Shown in pieces: positions 17,776 to 26,376 of a stretch of 64,000 nt of DNA; the first letter of the stretch is position 1; each line of letters starts with the position of its first letter. Both the position numbers and the translations under genes were made by a program. Under the pieces are notes generated by a model. The model ran no database searches, was not told the DNA's origin, and saw nothing but the letters and a program-made list of their open reading frames with translations. Origin of the DNA: Pantoea piersonii (GTDB lineage: Bacteria; Pseudomonadota; Gammaproteobacteria; Enterobacterales; Enterobacteriaceae); NCBI RefSeq assembly GCF_003612015.1, contig NZ_RARB01000004.1, forward strand, positions 415,200 to 479,199, written 5' to 3'.

Positions 17776-17806
17776 TTGACCCTCCCGCAGGGGAAGGGTT
17801 TAGGCT
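17776..17806 (+). promoter_or_regulatory. CueR-type copper-responsive promoter of cueO
   Basis: TTGACC (17776-17781) and TAGGCT (17801-17806) are separated by 19 bp, the long spacer used by MerR-family activators. The spacer carries the dyad CCTCCC...GGGAAGG, closely matching known CueR sites of copA and cueO. It implies copper-dependent induction by CueR, which is encoded elsewhere. Confidence 0.8.
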
Positions 17807-17837
17807 GTGGTTCCCTTACCACACGGATGAATAAGCT

Positions 17838-19454
17838 ATGCATCGTCGCCATTTTCTTAAACTGACCGCAGCGCTGAGCGCAGCCGGGGCGCTGCCGATC
17901 TGGAGCCGCTCCCTGATGGCGGCCAGTCGCCCGCTGCTGCCGGTTCCTTCAAGGCTGGAGCCCGATCCGCGCGGCCAGATCCAGATCACCGCCATGACCG
18001 GCACCAGCCAGTGGCAGGGCAAGGATGTGGCGACATGGGGCTACAACGGCAGTTTGCTGGGGCCGGCCATCGTGCTGCGGCGCGGCAAAACGGCGACGGT
18101 CAATATCAATAACCAGCTGCCGGAAGCTACGACGCTGCACTGGCACGGACTGGCGATCCCCGGCGACGTCGACGGCGGGCCGATGGCGCGTATCGAACCC
18201 GGCGCGACGCGGCAGGTCAGCTTTACGCCCGATCAGCCCGCCGCGACCTGCTGGTTCCATCCACATCTGCATGGCAAAACCGGCCATCAGGTGGCGCAAG
18301 GCCTGGCGGGATTGATCCTGCTGCAGGACGATGAGACCGACAGGCTGCGTCTGCCAACGCAGTGGGGCTCGGACGATGTGCCGCTGATCTTCCAGGACAA
18401 GCGGCTCACTCAGGACGGCAGCCGCATCGACTACCAGCTCGATATCATGAGCGCCGCGGTCGGCTGGTTCGGCGATATGATGCTGACTAACGGCGTACAG
18501 TATCCGCAGCAGGCGGTGCCGCGCGGCTGGCTGCGCCTGCGCCTGCTGAACGGCTGCAATGCACGCTCTCTGCATATCGCCGCCAGCGATAACCGGCCGC
18601 TCTATGTTATCGGCAGCGACGGCGGACTACTGGCGGAGCCGGTGAAAGTGGCGTCGTTGCCGCTGCTGCCGGGCGAACGTTTCGAGGTGATGGTCGATAC
18701 CTCCGACGGCAAAAGTTTCGATATCGTGACGCTGCCGGTGGAGCAGATGGGCATGACGCTGGCGCCGTTCGATCAGCCGCTGCCGCTGGTGCAGATCCTG
18801 CCGCTGCGCGTGATGGCGAGCGCCACGCTGCCCGACACGCTGGTGCAGCTGCCGCCGGTTCCCTCCGCGGAAGGCGCCAACGCGCGCTGGCTGCAGCTGA
18901 TGATGGATCCGCAGCTCGATCAGCAGGGCATGGCGGCGCTGATGCAGCGCTACGGCGATAAAGCGATGGGCAATATGGGCGGGCATCATGCTATGTCATC
19001 GAAGAGCGAAAGCCACGACCAGATGGCGATGGGCGATCATGATATGTCGGCGATGAGCGGCCATGATATGTCGATGCCCAAGGCGCACGGCGCTAAAGCG
19101 GCCTACGACTTCCATAACGGCAATAAGATCAACGGCCAGGCCTTTAATATGACGAAGCCGATGTTCAACGTTACGCCTGGCCAGCTGGAGAAGTGGACCA
19201 TCTCCGGCGAAGGGGACAAGATGCTGCATCCCTTCCATATTCACGGCACGCAGTTCCGCATTCTTTCAGAAAACGGTAAGCCGCCTGCACCGCACCGCCA
19301 GGGATGGAAGGATATGGTCAATGTCAACGGCTGGCGCAGCGAAGTGCTGGTGCGCTTTGACCACCGCGCCGCCGCCGAACACGCCTATATGGCGCACTGT
19401 CATCTGCTGGAGCATGAGGATACCGGCATGATGCTGGGCTTCAGCGTCGGCTGA
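17838..19454 (+). CDS. cueO: Multicopper oxidase CueO
   Basis: Periplasmic cuprous oxidase for copper tolerance, 538 residues. A Tat signal (RRHFLK, then a hydrophobic stretch) starts the protein. Copper-ligand motifs appear in order: [27 protein letters not shown] and [14 protein letters not shown]. Between the last two cupredoxin domains sits a Met/His-rich insert (about residues 375-420, repeated DHDMSAM-like units) that gates copper access in CueO. The gene follows a CueR-type promoter and ends directly against the convergent PLP-enzyme gene. Confidence 0.96.
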   Translation: MHRRHFLKLTAALSAAGALPIWSRSLMAASRPLLPVPSRLEPDPRGQIQITAMTGTSQWQGKDVATWGYNGSLLGPAIVLRRGKTATVNINNQLPEATTLHWHGLAIPGDVDGGPMARIEPGATRQVSFTPDQPAATCWFHPHLHGKTGHQVAQGLAGLILLQDDETDRLRLPTQWGSDDVPLIFQDKRLTQDGSRIDYQLDIMSAAVGWFGDMMLTNGVQYPQQAVPRGWLRLRLLNGCNARSLHIAASDNRPLYVIGSDGGLLAEPVKVASLPLLPGERFEVMVDTSDGKSFDIVTLPVEQMGMTLAPFDQPLPLVQILPLRVMASATLPDTLVQLPPVPSAEGANARWLQLMMDPQLDQQGMAALMQRYGDKAMGNMGGHHAMSSKSESHDQMAMGDHDMSAMSGHDMSMPKAHGAKAAYDFHNGNKINGQAFNMTKPMFNVTPGQLEKWTISGEGDKMLHPFHIHGTQFRILSENGKPPAPHRQGWKDMVNVNGWRSEVLVRFDHRAAAEHAYMAHCHLLEHEDTGMMLGFSVG

Positions 19455-20738
19455 TCAGGCTTTCTCCAGCGCCAGACGAATATCTTCCACCAGATCGCCG
19501 GCGTTCTCGATGCCAATTGAGAGGCGAATGGTGGCGTCGCTGATGCCGATACGCTGCCTGACCGCTTCCGGCACGCCGGAGTGCGTGGTGCTGCCGGGAT
19601 GGCTGGCAAGCGACTCGGTGCCGCCGAGACTCACCGCCTGCTTAAACAGCGCCAGCGCGTTAAGAAAGCGGAACGCAGCGGGCTGTCCGCCGACGATATC
19701 AAACGAGAAGGTCGAACCGGCGCCGCTGCACTGCTGGCGGAAGGTGCGGCCTTCGGCGCTGTTCTCATCGAGATAGGGCAGCCACTGCAGCTTCGCCACC
19801 TTTTCATGGCTGCGTAAAAAGGCCGCCACCGCCTCGGCGTTCTGCCAGGCTTTCTCCATGCGCAGCGACAGCGTCTCCAGCGAACGGCCGATCATCCAGC
19901 TGGAGTGCGGATCGAGCTGGGTGCCAATGGCGCTGCGCAGCGCGCGTATTTGGGTAATCAGCGCCTTGCTGCCCATTGCCGCCCCGGCGATCAGATCGGA
20001 GTGGCCGCCGACATATTTGGTTAACGAATAGAGCGACAGATCGGCGCCAAAATTCAGCGGGCGCTGAAACAGAGGACCGAGCAGCGTATTGTCGCAGGCG
20101 ACAACCGGACGCGATCCCTGCTGCTGACCGATCTCATCAGCGATACGCGCAATCAGCGCAATATCAACCAGGCTGTTGGTGGGGTTGGCAGGCGTTTCAA
20201 TCAGGATCAGCGCTACGCGCCCCAGGCTCAGCGCCTGCTGCGCGGCGGCGCGTACTTTTTCTTCATCGGTGCCGTCGCTGAAGCCCACCGGCTCAATATT
20301 GAGGTTGTGCAGGGTCTTGCTCAGCAGCGTCTCGGTGCCGCCGTAAAGCGGCTGCGAGTGGAGGATTACGTCGCCGGGACGCGCAAAGGTCAGCAGGGTA
20401 GTGGAGATGGCCGACATGCCGGATGAGAACAGGGCGCAGCTCTCCGCCTCTTCATAGATCGCCAGACGATCTTCAACGATTTCACTGTTGGGATGATTAA
20501 AGCGCGAATAGACCAGGCCGCCGCTTTTGCCTGCCGGCGGCTCGCGCCGTCCCGCCACGTAATCAAAGAAATCGCGTCCCTCTTCGGCGCTGTTAAAGAC
20601 AAAAGTTGACGTCAGGAATACCGGCGGTTTGACCGCGCCTTCCGACAGCCGCGGATCGTAGCCGTAGTTGAGCATCTGGGTTTCCGGATGCAGCTTGCGC
20701 TCGCCGATATGGGTTTTTTTACTGGAGTGGTCAGACAT
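19455..20738 (-). CDS. Trans-sulfuration-family PLP enzyme (cystathionine gamma-synthase-like)
   Basis: Fold-type I PLP enzyme of 427 residues in the Cys/Met-metabolism family (MetB/MetC/methionine gamma-lyase). The PLP lysine is in [11 protein letters not shown]; the phosphate/tyrosine signature SGMSAI and YGGTETL are present. Features differ from MetB: a roughly 25-residue N-terminal extension, an insert near [12 protein letters not shown], and YSRFNHPN where the usual motif is YSR..NPT. The reaction is therefore uncertain. It sits where E. coli has gcd. Its stop codon abuts the stop of cueO (shared TGATCA). ATG 20738 has an AGGAGATCCC Shine-Dalgarno. Confidence 0.85.
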   Translation of the reverse strand: MSDHSSKKTHIGERKLHPETQMLNYGYDPRLSEGAVKPPVFLTSTFVFNSAEEGRDFFDYVAGRREPPAGKSGGLVYSRFNHPNSEIVEDRLAIYEEAESCALFSSGMSAISTTLLTFARPGDVILHSQPLYGGTETLLSKTLHNLNIEPVGFSDGTDEEKVRAAAQQALSLGRVALILIETPANPTNSLVDIALIARIADEIGQQQGSRPVVACDNTLLGPLFQRPLNFGADLSLYSLTKYVGGHSDLIAGAAMGSKALITQIRALRSAIGTQLDPHSSWMIGRSLETLSLRMEKAWQNAEAVAAFLRSHEKVAKLQWLPYLDENSAEGRTFRQQCSGAGSTFSFDIVGGQPAAFRFLNALALFKQAVSLGGTESLASHPGSTTHSGVPEAVRQRIGISDATIRLSIGIENAGDLVEDIRLALEKA

Positions 20739-20900
20739 GGGATCTCCTGCTCAGCGCAGATGTAATATAACGATATGTTGACCACAGGCTATCATGTAGC
20801 GATTTGTTCTGTTAAAGGCCGGAAAGTTCTAAGTTTATATCCTCTGCTCATCAGGAAGCCGCCAGCGGTACGGCGCTGCATCTCGCCGCGTCTGGCAAGC

Positions 20901-20955
20901 TGTGATACTCTCCTGCGAATCGCTACCCGCTCAGGTCTGAGCGGGTTCTCTCTGT
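20901..20955 (+). promoter_or_regulatory. hpt promoter and 5' leader hairpin
   Basis: TGTGATACT (20901-20909) looks like an extended -10 element. Downstream, ACCCGCTCA (20925-20933), loop GGTC, TGAGCGGGT (20938-20946) form a perfect 9-bp stem followed by the pyrimidine tract TCTCTCTG. The gene to the left is transcribed away, so the hairpin can only lie in the hpt leader or be unrelated to termination. No riboswitch class is recognised. Confidence 0.45.
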
Positions 20956-21009
20956 TCATCCGCTGCTGAGGATGGACGATCCCTTTAAAATCAACGAGAA
21001 GTACAGGTT

Positions 21010-21546
21010 TTGAAACATACTGTTGAAGTGATGATTTCCGAAGAGGCGATCGCAACGCGCATTGCCGAACTGGGTAAAGAGATTTCCGAGCGCTATCGCG
21101 ACAGCGGCAGCGAGATGGTGCTGGTCGGGCTGCTGCGCGGCTCCTTTATGTTTATGGCCGATCTCTGCCGCGCCGTCGAGGTGCCCCATGAAGTCGATTT
21201 TATGACCGCCTCCAGCTACGGCAGTGGCATGTCCAGCTCGCGTGACGTGAAAATCCTGAAGGATCTCGACGAAGATATTCGCGGCAAAGATGTGCTGATT
21301 GTGGAAGATATCATCGACTCCGGCAACACGCTGAGCAAGGTGCGCGAGATCCTGCGTCTGCGCGAGCCGAAATCCCTCGCCATCTGCACGCTGCTGGATA
21401 AGCCCGAGCGTCGTGAAGTCGACGTGAAGGTAGAATATGTCGGCTTCGCCATTCCTGACGAGTTCGTGGTCGGCTTCGGTATCGACTACGCCCAGCGCTA
21501 TCGTCATCTGCCCTATATCGGCAAAGTGGTGCCGCTCGAATCCTGA
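21010..21546 (+). CDS. hpt: Hypoxanthine phosphoribosyltransferase
   Basis: Purine salvage enzyme converting hypoxanthine (and less well guanine) with PRPP to IMP/GMP. The product is 178 residues with the PRPP-binding motif [11 protein letters not shown] and the flexible-loop region ASSYGSGM. The start is TTG 21010 giving MKHTVEVMI, the conserved N-terminus; AGG at 21005-21007 is a weak ribosome site. The E. coli neighbour can (carbonic anhydrase) is not between hpt and yadG here. Confidence 0.95.
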   Translation: MKHTVEVMISEEAIATRIAELGKEISERYRDSGSEMVLVGLLRGSFMFMADLCRAVEVPHEVDFMTASSYGSGMSSSRDVKILKDLDEDIRGKDVLIVEDIIDSGNTLSKVREILRLREPKSLAICTLLDKPERREVDVKVEYVGFAIPDEFVVGFGIDYAQRYRHLPYIGKVVPLES

Positions 21547-21769
21547 GCCTGACCGCACAATCTTCCAAGGCTGACTGCGTCGGCCTGGTGTAGGCTGTGC
21601 TCCGGTTCAGGAGTTCAGCCTTCACCTCCGCAAAAAAGTGTCCATCCAGGAAGATTTTACGCTCAGGGTGGCTCATCATAAGTAGCAACGTTGCGGCGAC
21701 ATCGCGTCAGCCAGCGACTCGCTATGTCCATCGCGACACACCGACATTAAAACAGGATATGGATTCGGA
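21547..21769. other. hpt-yadG intergenic region, carbonic anhydrase gene absent
   Basis: E. coli has can, on the opposite strand, in this position; none of its motifs (for example CSDSRV) can be read here. The arms AAGGCTGA (21567-21574) and TCAGCCTT (21615-21622) form an inverted repeat with a 40-bp loop. A short minus-strand reading begins near 21680 but is not a recognisable protein. ATG of yadG follows CGGA. Confidence 0.5.
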
Positions 21770-22693
21770 ATGACTTATGCACTGGAACTTTCCCGGCTGA
21801 CCAAGACCTATTCCGGCGGCGTACAGGCGCTGAAAGGCATAGATCTTAACGTCGAAGCCGGCGATTTTTATGCGCTGCTGGGGCCAAACGGCGCAGGTAA
21901 ATCCACCACTATCGGCATTATCAGTTCGCTGGTAAACAAATCAGGCGGCAGCGTGCGCGTGTTCGGTTACGACCTTGAGAAAGACGTCGTCAATGCCAAA
22001 CGCCAGCTCGGCCTGGTGCCGCAGGAGTTTAACTTCAACCCCTTTGAGACCGTGCTGCAGATAGTGGTCAACCAGGCGGGCTATTATGGCGTTGAGCGCC
22101 GCGAGGCGCAGCAGCGCGCGGAGAAGTATCTGACGCAGCTCGATCTCTGGGGTAAACGCAACGAGCGCGCACGGATGCTCTCCGGCGGTATGAAGCGCCG
22201 TCTGATGATCGCGCGCGCGCTGATGCACGAGCCGAAACTGCTGATCCTCGACGAACCGACGGCGGGTGTGGATATTGAGCTTCGTCGCTCTATGTGGACC
22301 TTCCTCAAGGAGCTGAATGAAAAGGGCACCACTATTATTCTGACGACGCACTATCTTGAAGAGGCGGAAATGCTGTGTCGCAACATCGGCATTATCCAGA
22401 GCGGCGAGCTGGTAGAGAACACCTCAATGAAAGGGCTGCTGGCCAAACTGCAGTCGGAAACCTTTATTCTCGATCTCGCGCCGGGCAGCGCGCCGCCGAC
22501 GCTGGAAGGGTTTCAGTATCGTCTGGTGGATGCCTCGACGCTGGAAGTCGAAGTGATGCGCGAGCAGGGTCTGAACAGCGTTTTCGGTCAGCTCAGCGCG
22601 CAGGGCGTGCAGGTACTGAGCATGCGTAATAAAGCGAACCGTCTGGAAGAGCTGTTTGTCAGCCTGGTGCAGGGCAAAGGAGTGAAAGCATGA
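21770..22693 (+). CDS. yadG: ABC transporter ATP-binding protein YadG
   Basis: ATPase subunit of an ABC-2-type exporter, 307 residues. Walker A GPNGAGKST, signature LSGGMKRRL, Walker B LLILDEPTAG and the switch histidine TTHYLEEAE are all intact. Its partner yadH overlaps by 4 bp (ATGA). The transported substrate of YadGH is not established. Confidence 0.95.
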   Translation: MTYALELSRLTKTYSGGVQALKGIDLNVEAGDFYALLGPNGAGKSTTIGIISSLVNKSGGSVRVFGYDLEKDVVNAKRQLGLVPQEFNFNPFETVLQIVVNQAGYYGVERREAQQRAEKYLTQLDLWGKRNERARMLSGGMKRRLMIARALMHEPKLLILDEPTAGVDIELRRSMWTFLKELNEKGTTIILTTHYLEEAEMLCRNIGIIQSGELVENTSMKGLLAKLQSETFILDLAPGSAPPTLEGFQYRLVDASTLEVEVMREQGLNSVFGQLSAQGVQVLSMRNKANRLEELFVSLVQGKGVKA

Positions 22694-23460
22694 CACATTT
22701 GTACTGGGTGGCGCTGAAGAGTATCTGGGCCAAGGAGATCAACCGTTTTGCCCGCATCTGGATCCAGACGCTGGTGCCGCCGGTGATCACCATGACGCTC
22801 TATTTTATTATTTTCGGCAACCTGATCGGTTCGCGCATCGGCGATATGCACGGCTTCAGCTATATGCAGTTTATCGTGCCGGGCCTGATTATGATGGCGG
22901 TGATCACCAACGCCTACGCTAACGTCGCCTCGTCGTTCTTCAGCGCCAAGTTTCAGCGCAATATTGAAGAGCTGCTGGTGGCGCCGGTGCCGACGCATAT
23001 TATCATCGCCGGTTATGTCGGCGGCGGTGTGGCGCGCGGTCTCTGCGTTGGGATACTGGTCACGGCGATTTCGCTGTTTTTCGTGCCGTTCCACGTCCAC
23101 TCCTGGTCGATGGTGGCGCTGACGCTGCTGCTGACGGCGATTCTTTTTTCGCTGGCCGGTCTGCTGAATGCGGTGTTTGCACGTACCTTTGACGATATCA
23201 GCCTGATCCCGACTTTCGTGCTGACGCCGCTGACCTATCTGGGCGGGGTGTTCTATTCGCTGACGCTGCTGCCGCCCTTCTGGCAGGCGGTATCGAAGCT
23301 CAACCCTGTAGTCTATATGATCAGCGGTTTCCGCTTCGGCTTCCTCGGCATTAATGATGTGCCGCTGGTCTTTACCCTGTCGGTGCTGATCGCCTTTATC
23401 CTGGTGTTTTATATTCTGGTCTACACGCTGATCCAGCGCGGACGCGGCCTGCGCACCTGA
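22690..23460 (+). CDS. yadH: ABC-2 type transporter permease YadH
   Basis: Inner-membrane permease of 256 residues with about six hydrophobic helices, pairing with YadG. The conserved ABC-2 region GVFYSLTLLPPFWQAVSKLNP precedes the last helix. Start ATG 22690 overlaps the yadG stop, indicating translational coupling and a two-gene operon. Confidence 0.95.
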   Translation: MTHLYWVALKSIWAKEINRFARIWIQTLVPPVITMTLYFIIFGNLIGSRIGDMHGFSYMQFIVPGLIMMAVITNAYANVASSFFSAKFQRNIEELLVAPVPTHIIIAGYVGGGVARGLCVGILVTAISLFFVPFHVHSWSMVALTLLLTAILFSLAGLLNAVFARTFDDISLIPTFVLTPLTYLGGVFYSLTLLPPFWQAVSKLNPVVYMISGFRFGFLGINDVPLVFTLSVLIAFILVFYILVYTLIQRGRGLRT

Positions 23461-23468
23461 TAAGCAAA

Positions 23469-23494
23469 GAAGCAGCCAGAGGGCTGCTTCAGTT
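23469..23494 (+). terminator. Terminator of yadGH
   Basis: GAAGCAGCC (23469-23477), loop AGAG, GGCTGCTTC (23482-23490), then AGTTTA. The 9-bp stem is perfect, the T-tract short. Confidence 0.7.
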
Positions 23495-23509
23495 TAGCGC
23501 TGGGAGATG

Positions 23510-23618
23510 GCGCGGGTAACAGGGCCCAATCGCAAAGTCGCTCAAGGCATCCTTGCTCGCTCGTCCCGCGCTGTCCATGGCGCGGGGCGCTTTGCTCTTC
23601 GGCCCCGGTTACCCACGC
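23510..23618. repeat. Nested inverted-repeat element between yadH and panD
   Basis: Outer arms at 23510-23526 (GCGCGGGTAACAGGGCC) and 23601-23618 pair with one or two mismatches and one bulge. A CGCAAAG/CTTTGC pair lies inside, and a central perfect hairpin CCCGCGC/GCGCGGG occupies 23565-23586. The whole can fold into one long hairpin on either strand. It looks like a dispersed intergenic palindromic repeat rather than a gene; the open frame across it is not credible. Confidence 0.6.
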
Positions 23619-23716
23619 TTCAGCATTGAGACGTCTGGAATAGCGTCTTTGCGAGCGGGCCATGCCGCTCGCGCAGGCGCCATGTCCAACCGTGCTTTCC
23701 GCTACGCGCGTTAAAC

Positions 23717-24097
23717 TCAGGCAACCTGCACCGGCAGCGCTTTCGCCAGACGCTTCATCTCATTCTCGCCTTCGAAATAGGCGACTTTCGGCTGCCACTG
23801 GCGCGCTTCCGCATCCTCAACCTGCACGTAAGAACAGATAATCAGGATATCGCCTTCGCAGGCGCAGCGCGCCGCCGCGCCGTTCACCGAAATAATTTTC
23901 GAGCCGCGTTCGGCGGCGATAGCGTAGGTGGAAAAACGCTGCCCGTTGGTGACGTTATAGATATCAATGGCTTCATATTGCAGGATGCCAGACGCGTCGA
24001 GAAAATCCTGATCGATGGCGCAGGAACCTTCATAGTGCAAATCCGCCTGGGTCACTTTCACGCGGTGCAGCTTGCCCTGTAAAACGGTACGAATCAT
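23717..24097 (-). CDS. panD: Aspartate 1-decarboxylase proenzyme
   Basis: Makes beta-alanine for pantothenate. The 126-residue proenzyme self-cleaves between Gly24 and Ser25 (HYEGSCAID) to form the pyruvoyl group; both residues are present, as are Lys9 and the YNVTNG region near the active site. Last gene of panB-panC-panD, 40 bp after panC. Confidence 0.97.
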   Translation of the reverse strand: MIRTVLQGKLHRVKVTQADLHYEGSCAIDQDFLDASGILQYEAIDIYNVTNGQRFSTYAIAAERGSKIISVNGAAARCACEGDILIICSYVQVEDAEARQWQPKVAYFEGENEMKRLAKALPVQVA

Positions 24098-24137
24098 AAC
24101 CGAAAGACCTTATTGTTCTGCCTGAAAACGACCTCGC

Positions 24138-24992
24138 TTACTGCGTAAGGTCGACCTGTTGATTATCAATAAGACGCGCTTTGCCCAGCCATGCCGCCAT
24201 CAGGATCACCGCGCGTCGGCTCTCTACCGTCAGCGGCTCCAGCGTGTCGGCGTCGCAAATCGCAAGCCCGTCCGGGCGCAACCCTTTCTCGCTGAGTTCC
24301 GCTTCGGCGGCCTCGATAATCTCTTCGATATGGCGTTCGCCATTGGCGAGGCGCGCCGCCATGCCGTTCATCACCTGCGCCAGCGCAGGCGCGAGCTGAC
24401 GCTCGTCGGCGCTGAGATAGCCATTGCGCGAGCTGAGCGCCAGGCCGTCTTTGGCGCGCACCGTTGGCACGCCGACAATCTCAATGTCAAAGCCCATATC
24501 CGCGACCATCTTGCGGATAATTGCCAGCTGCTGAAAATCCTTCTCGCCGAAACAGGCGATATCGGGCTGCACCAGATTAAACAGCTTGCTGACGATAGTG
24601 GCGACGCCGCGAAAATGGCCGGGACGGCTTGCGCCTTCCAGCAGCGACGAGAGGCCGGGCACCTCGACGAAGGTCTGATTCTCCAGCCCATGAGGATAAA
24701 CTTCCGCGGGCGCAGGCGCGAACACCACATCGACGCTGCGGCGGTTAAGCTTCTCGCAGTCCTCCTGCAGCGTACGGGGATAGCGCGCCAGATCGTCGGC
24801 GCGATCGAACTGCATCGGGTTGACGAAAATCGAGACCACCACGATATCGCCGCGCTCGCGCGCTTCATCGACCAGCGTCAGATGACCGTCATGCAGATTG
24901 CCCATGGTCGGCACCAGCGCGATGCGTTTTCCTTCCTGCCGCCAGCGGCGAATTTCACGACGCAACATCGGCAGCGTTTCAATGATCAGCAC
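24138..24992 (-). CDS. panC: Pantothenate synthetase
   Basis: Condenses pantoate and beta-alanine with ATP through a pantoyl-adenylate. The 284-residue protein shows the nucleotidyltransferase HIGH-like MGNLHDGH near residue 30, FGEKDFQQL, and LSSRNGYL (KMSKS-equivalent region). It lies 15 bp after panB in one operon, so all three pantothenate steps encoded here are co-expressed. Confidence 0.97.
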   Translation of the reverse strand: MLIIETLPMLRREIRRWRQEGKRIALVPTMGNLHDGHLTLVDEARERGDIVVVSIFVNPMQFDRADDLARYPRTLQEDCEKLNRRSVDVVFAPAPAEVYPHGLENQTFVEVPGLSSLLEGASRPGHFRGVATIVSKLFNLVQPDIACFGEKDFQQLAIIRKMVADMGFDIEIVGVPTVRAKDGLALSSRNGYLSADERQLAPALAQVMNGMAARLANGERHIEEIIEAAEAELSEKGLRPDGLAICDADTLEPLTVESRRAVILMAAWLGKARLIDNQQVDLTQ

Positions 24993-25007
24993 GGTAAGGC
25001 TCCTGAA

Positions 25008-25802
25008 TTACTGGAAACTGTGTTCAGCCGCAGGATAGGTTCCCGCTTCGACTTCGGCGATATAGTGACGGATAGCAGCGCGCATGTCGCCCGCCTCAGC
25101 GAGAAAGTTTTTCGCAAATTTCGGGATATGGCCGCCGGTAATGCCGAAGGCGTCATGCATCACCAGAATCTGGCCGTCAGTGACGTTGCCCGCGCCGATG
25201 CCAATGACCGGGATGGACAGCGCCTGGGTAATGCGCTGCGCCAGCGAGACCGGCACGCACTCCAGCACCATCAGCTGCGCGCCTGCGGCTTCCAGCGCCA
25301 GCGCGTCGGCCAGCAGCCGTTCGGCGGCCGCCTCGTCGCGGCCCTGCACCTTATAGCCGCCGAAGATATTCACCGACTGCGGCGTCAGGCCGAGATGGCC
25401 GCACACCGGAACCGCGCGTTCGGTCAGCATACGCACCGTCTCCGCCAGCCATTCGCCGCCCTCCAGCTTCACCATATTGGCGCCGGCGCGCATCAGCTGT
25501 GCTGCGCTGTCAAAGGTTTGCTGCGGCGTGGCGTAACTCATAAAGGGCAGGTCAGCCATGACCAGCGCCTGCGGCGCACCGCGGCGTACGGCGGCGGTGT
25601 GGTAGGCGATATCGGCGACGGTCACCGGCAGCGTGGAGTCATGGCCCTGAACGGTCATGCCGAGCGAATCGCCGATCAGCATCACCTGAATGCCTTCATC
25701 GGCGAACAGGCGGGCAAAGCTGAAATCGTAGGCGGTCAGGGTGGCGAACTTACGTCCGCTCGCTTTCCACTGACGCAGATGAGAAATAGTGGTGGGTTTC
25801 AT
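25008..25802 (-). CDS. panB: 3-methyl-2-oxobutanoate hydroxymethyltransferase
   Basis: First committed step of pantothenate synthesis: transfers a hydroxymethyl group from methylene-tetrahydrofolate to ketoisovalerate. 264 residues with metal-binding [19 protein letters not shown] and [10 protein letters not shown] motifs typical of the decameric TIM-barrel enzyme. First gene of panBCD; folK and pcnB, on the same strand, precede it by 88 bp. Confidence 0.97.
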   Translation of the reverse strand: MKPTTISHLRQWKASGRKFATLTAYDFSFARLFADEGIQVMLIGDSLGMTVQGHDSTLPVTVADIAYHTAAVRRGAPQALVMADLPFMSYATPQQTFDSAAQLMRAGANMVKLEGGEWLAETVRMLTERAVPVCGHLGLTPQSVNIFGGYKVQGRDEAAAERLLADALALEAAGAQLMVLECVPVSLAQRITQALSIPVIGIGAGNVTDGQILVMHDAFGITGGHIPKFAKNFLAEAGDMRAAIRHYIAEVEAGTYPAAEHSFQ

Positions 25803-25890
25803 TGCGCTCTCAACTCAGGTATTTCAGATGGGCGCAGTGTACTGGATAGCAGGGGAGAGCGGAATCTCCCGCGATCAATCTGTGCGGCGG

Positions 25891-26376
25891 TCAGCCGTGC
25901 CAGAAGCGAATGGCGCTGGTGTCGAGCCCGGTCAGCAGGTCGCGCAGCGGGCGCCCGTCCGGTAGCGCCGCGTCGGGCGCAATCTCCAGCAGCGGTACCA
26001 GCATAAAGGCGCGGTTGTGCATATCATAGTGCGGCACGATCAGGCGCGGCGTATGCAGGCGCTGCTGGCCGAAGAGCAGAATATCGATATCGAGGGTGCG
26101 CGGCCCCCAGCGTTCCGCTTTGCGCACGCGGCCGTGCTCAAGCTCGATACGCTGGGTATGATCCAGCAGGGCTTCCGGCGCGAGAGCAGTCTCCAGCGCA
26201 ACCGCCGCGTTCAGGTAATCCGGCTGATCCGGCGGACCGTAAGGCGGCGTGCGGTAGAGAGAAGAGGTGGCGACGCGCGTGGTATCGGGCAGCCCGTCCA
26301 GCGCGCGCAGCGCCGCGTCGACCTGATTCAGGGGATCGGCAAGATTGCTGCCGAGCGCCAGGTAGACGCGGGTCAC
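25891..26376 (-). CDS. folK: 2-amino-4-hydroxy-6-hydroxymethyldihydropteridine pyrophosphokinase
   Basis: Transfers pyrophosphate from ATP to hydroxymethyl-dihydropterin in folate synthesis. The 161-residue product starts at GTG 26376, whose GTGA overlaps the pcnB stop codon, so translation is coupled. The longer upstream frame would only read through pcnB in another phase. Family motifs: [15 protein letters not shown], and [19 protein letters not shown] with the two metal-binding aspartates. Confidence 0.95.
   Translation of the reverse strand: MTRVYLALGSNLADPLNQVDAALRALDGLPDTTRVATSSLYRTPPYGPPDQPDYLNAAVALETALAPEALLDHTQRIELEHGRVRKAERWGPRTLDIDILLFGQQRLHTPRLIVPHYDMHNRAFMLVPLLEIAPDAALPDGRPLRDLLTGLDTSAIRFWHG

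Noticed and set aside
21588..21597. GTGTAGGCTG resembling an engineered-deletion scar priming site
   Set aside because: Only ten bases match and the following bases diverge; no recombination target site is present.
23421..23663. 80-codon minus-strand frame after yadH
   Set aside because: It runs across the terminator and nested inverted repeats and overlaps the yadH end; more likely a repeat element than a protein.
24159..26006. 615-codon open frame opposite panC and panB
   Set aside because: Antisense shadow created by GC-biased codons of the pan genes; low-complexity, His/Arg/Gln-rich translation without family features.
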